From positions 28,869,014 to 28,933,013 of the forward strand of contig CP092879.1 in assembly GCA_030710605.1 (NCBI GenBank): 64,000 nucleotides of DNA, written 5' to 3'. This document shows, piece after piece, positions 51,208-60,061 of this stretch; positions within the stretch are counted from its first letter, which is position 1, and every line of letters starts with the position of its first letter. Source of the stretch: Cordylochernes scorpioides. Its lineage: Eukaryota > Arthropoda > Arachnida > Pseudoscorpiones > Chernetidae. A program made the translations under genes and the position numbers. The notes under the pieces were generated by a model. That model did not search any database and had not been told where the DNA came from. It was given only the letters and a program-made list of their open reading frames with translations.

Positions 51208-51944
51208 ATGGCTTTCGTATTTTTTATTAATTTTTGTTCTGGCCTTTGTTTTTTTTTATATAATAAATAAAAATTACAGTCAATATGATAATTCTTAAAA
51301 TTAAACAAACAATAGTCAATATGCAAAAAATACAAACTAACTTAATGAAATATTCTAATATCAAGCAATATGCAAAATCTCTCCTAATATTTAAATGTAC
51401 ATATTATTAGCATCTTAACGGCGTTTATTAGTTTTTATGTACTCCTGCAGGAAGGCAGAAAAACCCGAAAGTTCGATATTGTTTTAATAAAGTGTAAAGA
51501 ATCTCCAAAACTATTTTTTTGCGCGGCAGTAAATACGAGGCGAAGTGACAACACCAGGCGAATTAACCGACCAATGAGCGTTCTGCATATTTTCCAAATC
51601 GCTTGCCCAACTTTTTTTTGAAATATCTTTTTATAAGAGTGTTACTTTTTTTTACAAAAGTATTTAGTATTAAGTATTGAGATAGAAATTCGTACTCGAG
51701 GGAATTCCCGGGCGAAGCCGGGTCATTCGTCTAGTATAAAATAAAAGGCAATTAAAGACCAATATATGCCCTTTTAATTAAAGATTTATTTATGGATTGC
51801 TCTATTTTAAAAATAGTGATCTTTATTGAAGACACACGAGATAACCAAATGTGAACAAAATTGCCTCTGTCTCCTTAAAAAAACAGACAACCAGCGACAT
51901 AAAAATACTTTTCACTTCCTTAAGCTTTGTCCATGAGTGCATGT

Positions 51945-52334
51945 CTTTCGTTCAGATTTGCGCTGATAATGAAAAATATTAGCTATTAAATAAATTATGT
52001 TAACTACATTGAAAAACATTTCTACAGATTAAAAATGACATAATGAAGTTTTAATGTAATTTTCCTCTTTTGTAGTATTCCTCTAGCATTTATTTATTTC
52101 TTTAAAAAGTTGTTTTGTTTATATTTTATAATTGTGGAACATTTCGTTTCTACAAATATATTTTTATAACAACCTTCCCAGAATTCATTAGTTCCACCAG
52201 GCTCCTACCGCCATCTACAATCGGAATTATAAACTAAAATAGATTCTAAGATATTTCCCGTTATATTTTAAAATAATTTAAATAAATTTTGTTAATATAT
52301 TTGTTATATTTAAATTTATATTATTATATAAAAT
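51945..52334. other. Unassigned AT-rich sequence
   Basis: No gene or repeat was recognised before the assembly gap. Confidence 0.4.
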
Positions 52335-52434
52335 NNNNNNNNNNNNNNNNNNNNNNNNNNNNNNNNNNNNNNNNNNNNNNNNNNNNNNNNNNNNNNNNNN
52401 NNNNNNNNNNNNNNNNNNNNNNNNNNNNNNNNNN
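52335..52434. other. Assembly gap, 100 N
   Basis: Exactly 100 Ns, the conventional length for a gap of unknown size. The open frame that spans it is meaningless, and distances across it are uncertain. Confidence 0.95.
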
Positions 52435-52654
52435 GATGGGAGTTATTTTGAATAAACACATTTCATTTATATGCCTTTATGTAGACATCAAATCTTATTT
52501 TGCTATAGCTTTAGTCATTTATAAGATATATTTTGTTTTTTACAACTGTCCTCAAATATCCTATATACCCTATATTTATATGATAAAATGAACACAATCT
52601 CTGATATAACATGCCTATGACCTAGAATAACCTGGTGTCCGTAATAACCTATAA

Positions 52655-53100
52655 TTATTTATGAGAAAGGAAGAGACCCATTGTGATGACATGTTGTCTC
52701 TGTAAACAAACCTGCACTATCTCTAGTTTCCCAACTCTGCCTTTGCCAGTCCCAAGCCCAGATGAAAAAGGAGGAGGGGGAGCAGTAACAAGCTCACTAA
52801 AAAACCTGGGCTCAGCTGGCCCAGCTGATAGTACCTTGTAAGGGCTCCTAGTCCAGGGATACAGGATGAGCAGCATTTTTATTTCATATTAGGAGCGGCT
52901 GCACATGGCATCTGTTCATGTCAGAGGCAGCCATTTCTTTTGGAGCTAAATCAGCCTGCCACTGAGTAGTTCTCCCAGTCTTAATGATAAAGGCAGATGC
53001 ATTCTACTTCACCCAATCATGATGTCTAGTTTCCCTGATGAGTGAAGTAAACAACAATCCTCCCTGTGGAGACCCTCAATGGTTGGACTATTGCCTATAC
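52655..53100 (+). repeat. Dispersed repeat H, full-length copy
   Basis: Shares CCAGTCCCAAGCCCAGATGA, AAAAAGGAGGAGGGGGAGCA and GATACAGGATGAGCAGC with 57290-57660. CTGCCACTGAGTAGT and CTCCCAGTCTTAATGA also occur at 55596-55690. The copies at 55.7 and 57.6 kb end in GGAGATAAGAAAGAAGAAGA, a tail that hints at a retroposon 3' end. No coding potential was recognised. Confidence 0.7.
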
Positions 53101-53490
53101 CAGGGACGGCAACCTGCGGCTTGCAAGCCACATGCAGCTCTTTGGATGTGAAGCTGTGTGTAGTATACTCGCATAAATATTATTATTCATTAATACAGTA
53201 GAACCTCCCTTTAGCAGACACCCCACTAGAGGACACCTCTCCACAAAGGACAGTTTTCATTTGCAAAATTATCATTTTTACTATTTGGCAACTCTCCGGT
53301 ACGAGGACACCTCTCTCTAAAGGCCACTTTGGCTCTGCAATTAGGTGTCCTTTACAGTGAGGTTCTACTCTATGTATTTATGCAAGTGCTATTTATTGTT
53401 GGTAAGAAAAAAATGTGTGGTTCTTTAAAAACTTTATATTTTGTAAATTGTCATTTTGACTCTTCCAACTCAAAAGGTTGCCGACCCCTG
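53101..53490. mobile_element. hAT-type MITE containing a Tigger-type MITE
   Basis: It starts CAGGGACGGCAACCTGCGGC and ends AAGGTTGCCGACCCCTG, the inverted terminal sequence typical of hAT elements (CAGGG.CGGCAACC). The 8-bp flanks GCCTATAC and ACCTATAC match at seven positions, as expected of the hAT target duplication. Family B copy 53196-53373 is inserted inside at TA. Confidence 0.8.
53196..53373. mobile_element. Tigger-type MITE, family B, copy 3
   Basis: ACAGTAGAACCTCCCTTTAG at the left and AGTGAGGTTCTACTCT at the right. The interior (ACACCTCTCCACAAAGGACA) is nearly identical to the copy at 7034. Confidence 0.85.
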
Positions 53491-53800
53491 ACCTATACAC
53501 AAAGCTGATGCACAGATAAAGAGGTGAATCTAAAAGGATTTAACAAAACTTGAATAACTTTCTGACTGAATTTTTCACAAGAATCTTTTTTTATATATTT
53601 TACAAATTTTAAAAAGTATATACACATGAACATATTTGATTTTAAAATATTTTGAATTGTAATTCTAAATTTTAAAAAACTAAAACATAGAAAAGAAAAC
53701 ATTATAATAAAATAAAGGTCTTTTAAAAAAAAGAAAAATAGATCCCTAATGGTAACAAAATAAATAAAACAAAATGAAATTGACGAGTTACTAATACAAG
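53491..53800. other. 3' flank of MPV17L2-like copy C
   Basis: AT-rich sequence; the minus-strand frame at 53493-53702 is low complexity. Nothing was recognised. Confidence 0.4.
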
Positions 53801-53805
53801 GATGG

Positions 53806-54474
53806 TCAAGATGGTAAAGCTAAGGATGAAGAAGAGGATGGTATAGTCTCTTTGTCCTGATTAGAGTCGGGAAGACGGAGCTGAGTTTTGTACTTGACAT
53901 AGGGGCAGTAGACGTCGAAACCTAGAGAGATGAGATTGTCAAATATGACTCTGAAGCGGAGAGGCAGCACATAGAAGTTGAAGAGCTGAGCAGGTGGCCA
54001 CACAATCCATTCTGTATAGTAGATCTTAGATCCTTTCTGAAGAAGTTCTTCCTTCAGAATGGTTTTGGTGGAACCTTCTAGAAGACCTACGGTGGTGAAA
54101 TAGACACAGATGGTAGCTGGAGAGAAGAAGAGCTGATCTACAAGGATCTTTTTGATAACAACTCTCAAGGCTCGACCGGGCATCCATTTCTCCAGTAGGC
54201 GGTAGGTATGGTGGGTAGCGATGCCCGTGGTGAAACCTGCAGCTGCCATGTGGGAGGCTCTACGAAGTTCATATTTTTCTTTTTCTCCCATCAGGATGTC
54301 GTAATGCTGCTGGATGGCATCACCGGTGATGCCCAAGACAGTAGAGAACATGCAGTTGGTGATGAAGAGATGCTTGGAGAAGAGCAGCTGGCCGGTGTTC
54401 ATTATCTGCCTCGCCAACCGGTTGTGGAGGAGAATGGATCGGAATGCATGGGCCATCTGCAACATTCCAAAAAT
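53806..54474 (-). CDS. MPV17L2: MPV17L2-like mitochondrial membrane protein, copy C
   Basis: About 222 intact residues from MAHAFRSILLHNRLARQIMN. It is very close to copy A along its whole length: GQLLFSKHLFITNCMFSTVL, GDAIQQHYDILMGEKEKYEL, LEKWMPGRALRVVIKKILVD, QLFFSPATICVYFTTVGLLE, WPPAQLFNFYVLPLRFRVIF and GFDVYCPYVKYKTQLRLPDS. Differences between A and C are mostly silent or conservative, so both appear to be under selection. By family it is a multi-helix inner mitochondrial membrane protein. As in copy A, TGTTGCAG precedes the ATG, which is either a splice acceptor or part of an in-frame extension to 54501. A SINE lies just upstream. Confidence 0.85.
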   Translation of the reverse strand: MFGMLQMAHAFRSILLHNRLARQIMNTGQLLFSKHLFITNCMFSTVLGITGDAIQQHYDILMGEKEKYELRRASHMAAAGFTTGIATHHTYRLLEKWMPGRALRVVIKKILVDQLFFSPATICVYFTTVGLLEGSTKTILKEELLQKGSKIYYTEWIVWPPAQLFNFYVLPLRFRVIFDNLISLGFDVYCPYVKYKTQLRLPDSNQDKETIPSSSSSLALPS

Positions 54475-54526
54475 GTTTGTAAGACAAATAGCATTGGTCA
54501 ATGTATGGCACTACAAATATGAGGAG

Positions 54527-54812
54527 AGGTCGGTGGAAGGGTGGTCTAAACCATTGGTTTTCTACCGCTACGACACAAGAACGAATCCAGCATTGGGTAC
54601 TTTTTTCTAATTACAAAAAAATGTTCCAAAGGACATCAATTCTTGCAAAAGTTAAACCTTACCAGCGAGTGCAAGTAACCATTTGGGACTCTGGCACATT
54701 TGTAAGTGCAAAGTCTAACTGCTTTTCACATGTATAGACATGTGGTGCACTTACAGTAAAATCAGTTGCTACTTCTACCCACCATGATTGTACCACGTTT
54801 ACTAAGGAAAAA
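54527..54812 (+). repeat. tRNA-derived SINE, copy 4
   Basis: The head starts near 54527 with GTCGGTGGAAGGGTGGTCTA (A-box-like), but the B-box region is degenerate (ACAAGAACGAATCC). The conserved body then runs to CCACCATGATTGTACCACG. It lies about 25 bp upstream of the MPV17L2-like frame in antisense orientation. Confidence 0.85.
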
Positions 54813-54870
54813 ATAAAATTTTAAAAAACATGAGTGTTTAATTTATTCTTTATATACTAGCAACAAATAC

Positions 54871-55010
54871 AGTAGAACCTCCCTGTAAAGAACACCTAAT
54901 TGTAGAGACAAAGTCTCCTTTCGAGAGAGGTGTCCTCTTACTGTAGGGTTGCTAAAGAGTAAAAATGGTAATTTTGCAAATAAAAAAAAGAGTCCTTTGA
55001 ATGGGTCTTT
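54871..55010. mobile_element. Tigger-type MITE, family B, partial copy 4
   Basis: Begins ACAGTAGAACCTCCCTGTAA and shares AAAAATGGTAATTTTGCAAA with the other copies. The right terminus is lost after GAGTCCTTTGA. Confidence 0.75.
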
Positions 55011-55197
55011 TGCATGTTTTTCTGTTATTTCTTCAGAGAGCCAACAATATGTCAAACTATTTAAATCTATATATTATATACCTCATTATAACAGTCTCTT
55101 TTATAAAACCAACTTGGTTATAACATCTTAATTCTAAGGTCCCAAGTTTTAAGTTTCAATTATTTTAACCATGGTTTTAGCATGATTTTTTTTTTCT

Positions 55198-55517
55198 TTT
55201 CTTATCCCTAGTACATGTGGTACAGGCCATGATAATCATGGTGGGTATAAGTAGGCGACTGCTTTTTACTGTAAGTGCACCACATGTCTACACATGTAAA
55301 AAGCAATTTGACTTTGCACTTACAAATATGCCAGAACCCCATTTGGTTACTTGCACTTGCTGGTGGGGTTGGACTTTTGCAAGAATCAGGGGCCACTGGA
55401 GCATTTTTTTATTTTTTTTTTTAAATCAGAAAAAAAGTACCCAATGCGGGAATCTAACCCGGGTCTTAGCAGTCGAAAAACCAAAGGTTTAGACCATCCT
55501 TCCACCAACCCCCGGTG
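55198..55517 (-). repeat. tRNA-derived SINE, copy 5 (best preserved)
   Basis: On the minus strand the head starts near 55517 with GGGGGTTGGTGGAAGGATGG (A box). It then has GGGTTAGATTCCCGCATTGG (B box region), an A/T-rich linker, the shared body, and an end near CATGTACTAGGGATAAGAAA. It gives the best view of the consensus. Confidence 0.85.
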
Positions 55518-55595
55518 TTTAGGATTATACAAATACAATTATACAACATGAAATCTTGGGCCCAAGTGAGAGTAAGACTATTTATACCTTCATTT

Positions 55596-55690
55596 CTAAG
55601 TCGGCCTGCCACTGAGTAGTGCTCCCAGTCTTAATGACAAAGGCATTCTACTTCACCCAGTGTGGAGATAAGAAAGAAGAAGAAGATACC
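55596..55690 (+). repeat. Dispersed repeat H, 3' fragment
   Basis: TCGGCCTGCCACTGAGTAGT, CTCCCAGTCTTAATGACAAA and the tail GGAGATAAGAAAGAAGAAGA match the 3' part of the copies at 52655 and 57290. Confidence 0.7.
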
Positions 55691-55699
55691 TTCATTTAA

Positions 55700-55925
55700 T
55701 AGGTGAAAGATATAATTTTATGACAATAATGAATGTTCAGAAAAAAATCTGGATGCAGTTTAAAGTAAGATTTCCAGTGTGACAAATAGTACCCAATAAA
55801 CTGCTTAAAAGGTAACAATTACTAAATACAACAACAACAAAAAGCTTTATTAAGACCTTTCAGTCTTATACAGATTCTCTAAGAGTAGAAATGTTGGATA
55901 CTTGCAGGAATACCAGTAATAGTAC
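55700..55925. other. Unassigned sequence
   Basis: AT-rich. AAAAAGCTTTATTAAGAC near 55850 resembles the LINE 3' end at 59540 (complement of a poly-A-adjacent segment), so a short LINE tail may be present. Confidence 0.3.
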
Positions 55926-55927
55926 CA

Positions 55928-57175
55928 AACACAAGGTAATAAGACCAAATCCAAATAAATAAATAGTGTGTGACATTTCAGTAACAGCGTTGTTACCATC
56001 TTCAGACAAAAGTACTAACATAACAAGTAATAACATTCAGTACTTTTGTCTGAAGATGGTAACAACACTGTTACCAAAACGTCGCACTATTTATTTGGAT
56101 TTGGTCTTATTATCTTGTGTTTATAATCTATAATCCAAATTGTGCCTTATCAGTAATAGTACCAGTAATAAGCATTGTTATTATTATTATTTTAAAGCTA
56201 ATCACATAAAGGTAATATGAAATTTATATACAGGAAAACTCTTAATTAAGACAATCAAGCTGATAGAATCATCTGGGTAAATCTGAGGAAAAGGAAATAA
56301 AGAACAATTATTGAATATAACGCATGAGAGTTGAATTAGCTTCAATAAGATATATGATAACTAATTATAAGACACAATTTGGATTATAGATTATAAACAC
56401 ATGGTGATAAGATCAAATCTAAATAAATACATAGTGTGTGACATTTCAGTAACAGAGTTGTTACCATAATCAGACAAAAGTACTGAATGAGAACTATTTG
56501 AAACAAGCTGTGGTGTATTTTCTCATTCAGTACTTTTATCTTAAGATGGTAACAACGCTGTTACAGAAACTTCGCACAATTTATTTAGATTTGGTCTTAT
56601 TACCTTGTGTTTATATTCTTTTCTGAAGTCTAGATTTCATTTTGTTTTGAATCTGTCATGCAAACCATTAATGGCTTTAAAATCACCATAGTTAAAAACA
56701 CAAAAAGAAAAAAAACTTTAAACTCAAGGTAATAAGACCAAATCCAAATTAAAAAATAGTGTGTGACGTTTCGTTAACAGCGTTGTTACCATCTTCAGAC
56801 AAAAGTACTGAATTCAGTACTTTTGTCTGAAGATGGTAACAACGCTGTTAACGAAACGTCACACACTATTTTTTTTATTTGGATTTGGTCTTATTACCTT
56901 GAGTTTATAATCTATAATCCAAATTGTGCCATATCAAAAAAAACTTTTGTTGTATCATATGGGCCTGTTTATTTGGACTTTTAGCTTAGGAGTACAAGGT
57001 ACAATTTGGATTAGATTAGAACTACAAGGTAATAAGACCAAATCCAAATAAATTAATAGTGTGTGATGTTTCAGTAACAATGTTGTTACCGAAACGTCAC
57101 ACACTATTTATTCATTTAGATTTGGTCCTATTACCTTGTGTTTCTAATCTATAATCCAAATTGTGCCTTTCATTG
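55928..57175. mobile_element. Cluster of four hairpin elements, family G
   Basis: Four inverted-repeat elements (about 55928-56147, 56367-56615, 56722-56935 and 57000-57175) share ACAAGGTAATAAGACCAAAT, ATAGTGTGTGAC, AACAGCGTTGTTACCATCTT and CAGACAAAAGTACTGAAT, each present in both orientations around a short loop. The outer ends read GGCACAATTTGGATTATAGA. They have no coding capacity and all lie within 1.25 kb. Confidence 0.85.
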
Positions 57176-57289
57176 TTGTGTATATTTAATTAATAATTGT
57201 ATTGGATTTTTTTACATTTTAGAACATGTTAAAATATGAAAATGTAACTTTTCTGAGGTAGCCTTTTTTTGCTGTCCTTTAATTATACA

Positions 57290-57660
57290 ATCTCAAACTC
57301 CGCCTTTGCCAGTCCCAAGCCCGGATGAAAAAGGAGGAGGGGGAGCAGTAACAAGCTCACTAAAAAAACAGACTCAGCTGGTCCGGCTGATAGTACCCTG
57401 TAAGGTCTCCTAATCCAGGGATACAGGATGAGCAGCGTTTGTACTCCATGTTAGGAGCGGCTGCACATGGCGTCTGTTCCTCATGTCAGAGGCGGCCATT
57501 TCTTTTGGAGCTAAGTCGGCCTGCCACTGAGTAGTGCTCCCAGTCTTAATGACAAAGCAGACGCATTCTACTTCACATAGTCATGATGGTTGTCAAACAG
57601 ACATCATCAAGGGTCACAACTTGATACCCTAATATGATTGAATGGAGATAAGAAAGAAGA
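57290..57660 (+). repeat. Dispersed repeat H, copy 3
   Basis: Shares TGCCAGTCCCAAGCCCGGAT, AAAAAGGAGGAGGGGGAGCA and GGCTGCACATGGC with 52655-53100, and ends in GGAGATAAGAAAGAAGAAGA. Confidence 0.75.
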
Positions 57661-57802
57661 AGAAGAATTATACAATCTAAACATTTAAAAGAGAGTGTAA
57701 AATAACCAAATCTGTAATGAGATTCACTATAAAGGGGTTTTACTATATATTGATTTCCTATTTTTACTATTACTGCTAATGATAGGCACAATTTAGATTA
57801 TA

Positions 57803-59100
57803 CAGAGGGTGTTTCCTTTCAAATGAAACGATTTCAAACGTCCGTTAGAACTTTATTTTTCGAACGTGAATTTTTTTCACGTGTTCTATGTGCTTCCCCT
57901 TCTTCTTGGCTATCTCCCTGCATCGGACTTTCCAAGCTGCGAACACTTCCTTGACTTTGGAGAGCGAAACATTCGACCACTCCTCTTGTGCGGCTTTCCA
58001 AAGTCCGGCCTCAGTTTTGGGACGTCGGTTGAAGAGCCGTTGTTTCAACATACCGAACCCGTAAAAATCCAGTGGGCTGGCGTCGGGAGACTTCACTGGA
58101 ATGTCCGAGTTCCTGATAAAATTTAGGCCTAGGGTGTCCTTCATTTCTTGTAGGAACTGTTGGGTTTTGTTGGAGGTATGGGAAGAGGCTTTGTCGTGAT
58201 GAAGGAACACTTTGTCCATTTCCCCTGGGTAAAGGTCCTTCAGTTGTTCGATGACAGGTTTCAGAACGCATTCTATATAGAATTCTGAGTTCACCTTCAC
58301 CTTCGATGGAACCTTTATGAGCGGAAGGACTCCACGGCCAGTCATTACCCCGACAACCATGAAACCTTTAGGGAAAGTTTCGGAGCATTGGTGAACCCAA
58401 TTATCCGGGACCTGATTGCCTCTTTTGATGTAACAGATCTTCCGGATTCCATTGCAATACGTCACATACATCCATGCTTCGTCCAATGTTGCAGTATATT
58501 CCGATCTGGAACCGGCCAGGTGTTCCTCGTAGAGCTTCCGGGCATTCGTTGCACGGTTTTTCATGTGGAAAGGGGTGAGCTTGTGAACCTTGCCTTTTCG
58601 TCGGGTATCCAGTTCCAAATCTTTGTGAATGATGTTATTTATCGTTTTTAGCGATGTTCCACACATTCTGGAAAGTTGGCGCTGAGATGGTGGATTTTCA
58701 GTAGTTGCTAGCCGCTTTACCTTGGAAACCGTGGCGGGGGTCCGCACCGGACGTGGTCGATCGACTTGAAATTTTTGCCCATTGGATTCAGCTTCCCTTT
58801 TATTTCCGATGCCATTTACTACCCTACATATTGTAGCTTTGCCAACATCTAGTACTTCTGCTTTTAGCTTTTTCACTATGACGCTATAACTGTTTCCTTC
58901 TTTGGAAAGCCGCACAAGAGGAGTGGTCGAATGTTTCGCTCTCCAAAGTCAAGGAAGTGTTCGCAGCTTGGAAAGTCCGATGCAGGGAGATAGCCAAGAA
59001 GAAGGGGAAGCACATAGAACACATGAAAAAAATTCACGTTCGAAAAATAAAGTTCTAACGGACGTTTGAAATCGTTTCATTTGAAAGGAAACACCCTCCG
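57803..59100 (-). mobile_element. DD41D Tc1/mariner-group transposon with long inverted ends
   Basis: It starts CAGAGGGTGTTTCC and ends GGAAACACCCTCCG between TA dinucleotides (57801-57802 and 59101-59102). The inverted ends are about 195 bp long. The right one (58905-59100) is a nearly exact inverted copy of the transposase 3' coding end (57803-58000). The breakpoint is at CGGCTTTCCAAAG, present on both sides. The element's own 5' end and the transposase N-terminus have apparently been replaced. Confidence 0.85.
57845..58915 (-). CDS. DD41D transposase, 5' truncated
   Basis: 356 residues open from the inverted-duplication breakpoint; the apparent start is a GTG, so the native ATG is lost. 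Helix-turn-helix DNA-binding segments precede the catalytic core. Catalytic residues are D in YTATLDEAWMY, D in VFLHHDKASSHTSN and D in SPDASPLDFYGFG. I count 41 residues between the second and third Asp, which is the DD41D pattern of rosa/VISITOR-like elements of the IS630-Tc1-mariner superfamily. The C-terminus is basic (KKKGKHIEHVKKIHVRKIKF). The frame is otherwise uninterrupted. Confidence 0.85.
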   Translation of the reverse strand: MRLSKEGNSYSVIVKKLKAEVLDVGKATICRVVNGIGNKREAESNGQKFQVDRPRPVRTPATVSKVKRLATTENPPSQRQLSRMCGTSLKTINNIIHKDLELDTRRKGKVHKLTPFHMKNRATNARKLYEEHLAGSRSEYTATLDEAWMYVTYCNGIRKICYIKRGNQVPDNWVHQCSETFPKGFMVVGVMTGRGVLPLIKVPSKVKVNSEFYIECVLKPVIEQLKDLYPGEMDKVFLHHDKASSHTSNKTQQFLQEMKDTLGLNFIRNSDIPVKSPDASPLDFYGFGMLKQRLFNRRPKTEAGLWKAAQEEWSNVSLSKVKEVFAAWKVRCREIAKKKGKHIEHVKKIHVRKIKF

Positions 59101-59102
59101 TA

Positions 59103-59536
59103 CAAGGTGGGATCAATAAATAAGGTGAATTATAATTTATTTAAAAAAATAAGAACGATATTAAAAATTAGGACTTGATTTATTCAAAATAATCACCTTG
59201 GCTTTCTATACATCGTCTCCATCGTTCTGGCAACTTGTAAATACCCTCTTTATAGGCACTCTTAGGAAGCGTGTGAAAAAAATCTTGCACCACTTTCTGG
59301 ACATCTTCATCCGAGTCAAATCGCTTTCCCTTTAACTCCTTCTTTAGTAGTCCAAAAAGGAAATAGTCAGAGGGGGCTAGGTCTGGACTATATGCAGGAT
59401 GTTCTAAAACTTCAAAACCTAATTTAATGATTGTAGATACAGTTTTACATGATGTATGCGGCCTTGCATTATCATGAAGGAAGAGAACACCTTTACTAAG
59501 CTTCCCGCTTCTTTTGTTTCTTATACACACACACAA
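59103..59536 (-). pseudogene. Mariner transposase C-terminal half
   Basis: The minus strand has LSKGVLFLHDNARPHTS (second catalytic Asp) and YSPDLAPSDYFLFGLLKKEL (third Asp, 34 residues on). It ends LPERWRRCIESQGDYFE and a stop. The N-terminal half is missing: at about 59525 the sequence switches to the 3' end of a LINE running in the same direction. The start assigned to this frame (MCVCIRNKRSG) lies in the LINE tail and is spurious. Confidence 0.85.
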
Positions 59537-59689
59537 AGCCTTTATTAAGACATTAGTCTTATACAGGTTCTCCTTACAAGGTGCAATATCAGGAAAAGAG
59601 CAGCACAGGAAACCAGTAGTTCCGCAACTATATACAATTATTAGTAATAAGTAAAAGTAAGATTTAATATGAGAGGTCGACCCCTCGAT

Positions 59690-60059
59690 GTTTCGACATC
59701 ATTCTGAGGTGTAAGAACAATAGCTTCCAAGTTCTATTTTCTCCCTCTTTACACCTACTGCCTTGTAAAAATTATATAGGGCCTGAGCAACTAGTCTGCT
59801 TGTTTGGGCACTGGTTAACATCATTTGGATTGACCTAAGTTGGCTGGTGTCTACCATTGAAAAGAATGTCCTTCTCTCCTCACTAATATATCTTGGCATT
59901 CATAGATATAATGAGATAGTTCAGTTTCCATATTTTCTTTGCAGAGATCACAAATCTTATCACCCTCTTTGAAAATGTTTGTATGGTTTTCCTTGAAAAA
60001 CGAATATAGTATTCTCTGTTGTGCGATATAGCGTTTTACTGGAATGGAAAGTTGCTAAG
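59690..60059 (-). pseudogene. LINE ORF2 C-terminal zinc-finger region
   Basis: The minus strand reads SIPVKRYIAQQRILYSFFKE, then ICDLCKENMETELSHYIYEC. This is a C..C...H....C motif at the expected place near the end of LINE ORF2. In another frame it continues with FFSMVDTSQLRSIQMMLTSA. Frame changes show decay. Confidence 0.7.
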
Positions 60060-60061
60060 TA

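Larger units (their letters stand above)
46007..51734 (+). mobile_element. Helitron 3, carrying a gypsy element
   Basis: It starts TCTCTCTATATATAAAAG after A and ends with the hairpin CCCGGGCGAAGCCGGG, then TCATTCGTCTAG, followed by T. The 3' end is closely related to that of Helitrons 1 and 2, while the 5' end differs. Two diverged direct copies of a 170-bp internal module (GTAAATACGAG, CCAATGAGCGTTCTGCAT) lie near both ends (46172-46340 and 51522-51700). No Rep/helicase coding is seen, so it is non-autonomous apart from its gypsy cargo. Confidence 0.8.
45893..51939. mobile_element. MITE family D, copy 3, split by nested insertions
   Basis: The left part (45893-45989) starts ACACTCATGGACAAAACTTA. 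The right part (51810-51939) ends CTTTGTCCATGAGTGC and contains GACACACGAGATAACCAA. AGTGATCTTT occurs at both inner borders (45980-45989 and 51809-51819), consistent with a target duplication for the first insertion. Helitron 3 is nested inside that insertion. Confidence 0.75.

Noticed and set aside
52289-52591. 100-residue frame across the N gap
   Set aside because: It spans 100 unknown bases, so the frame is meaningless.
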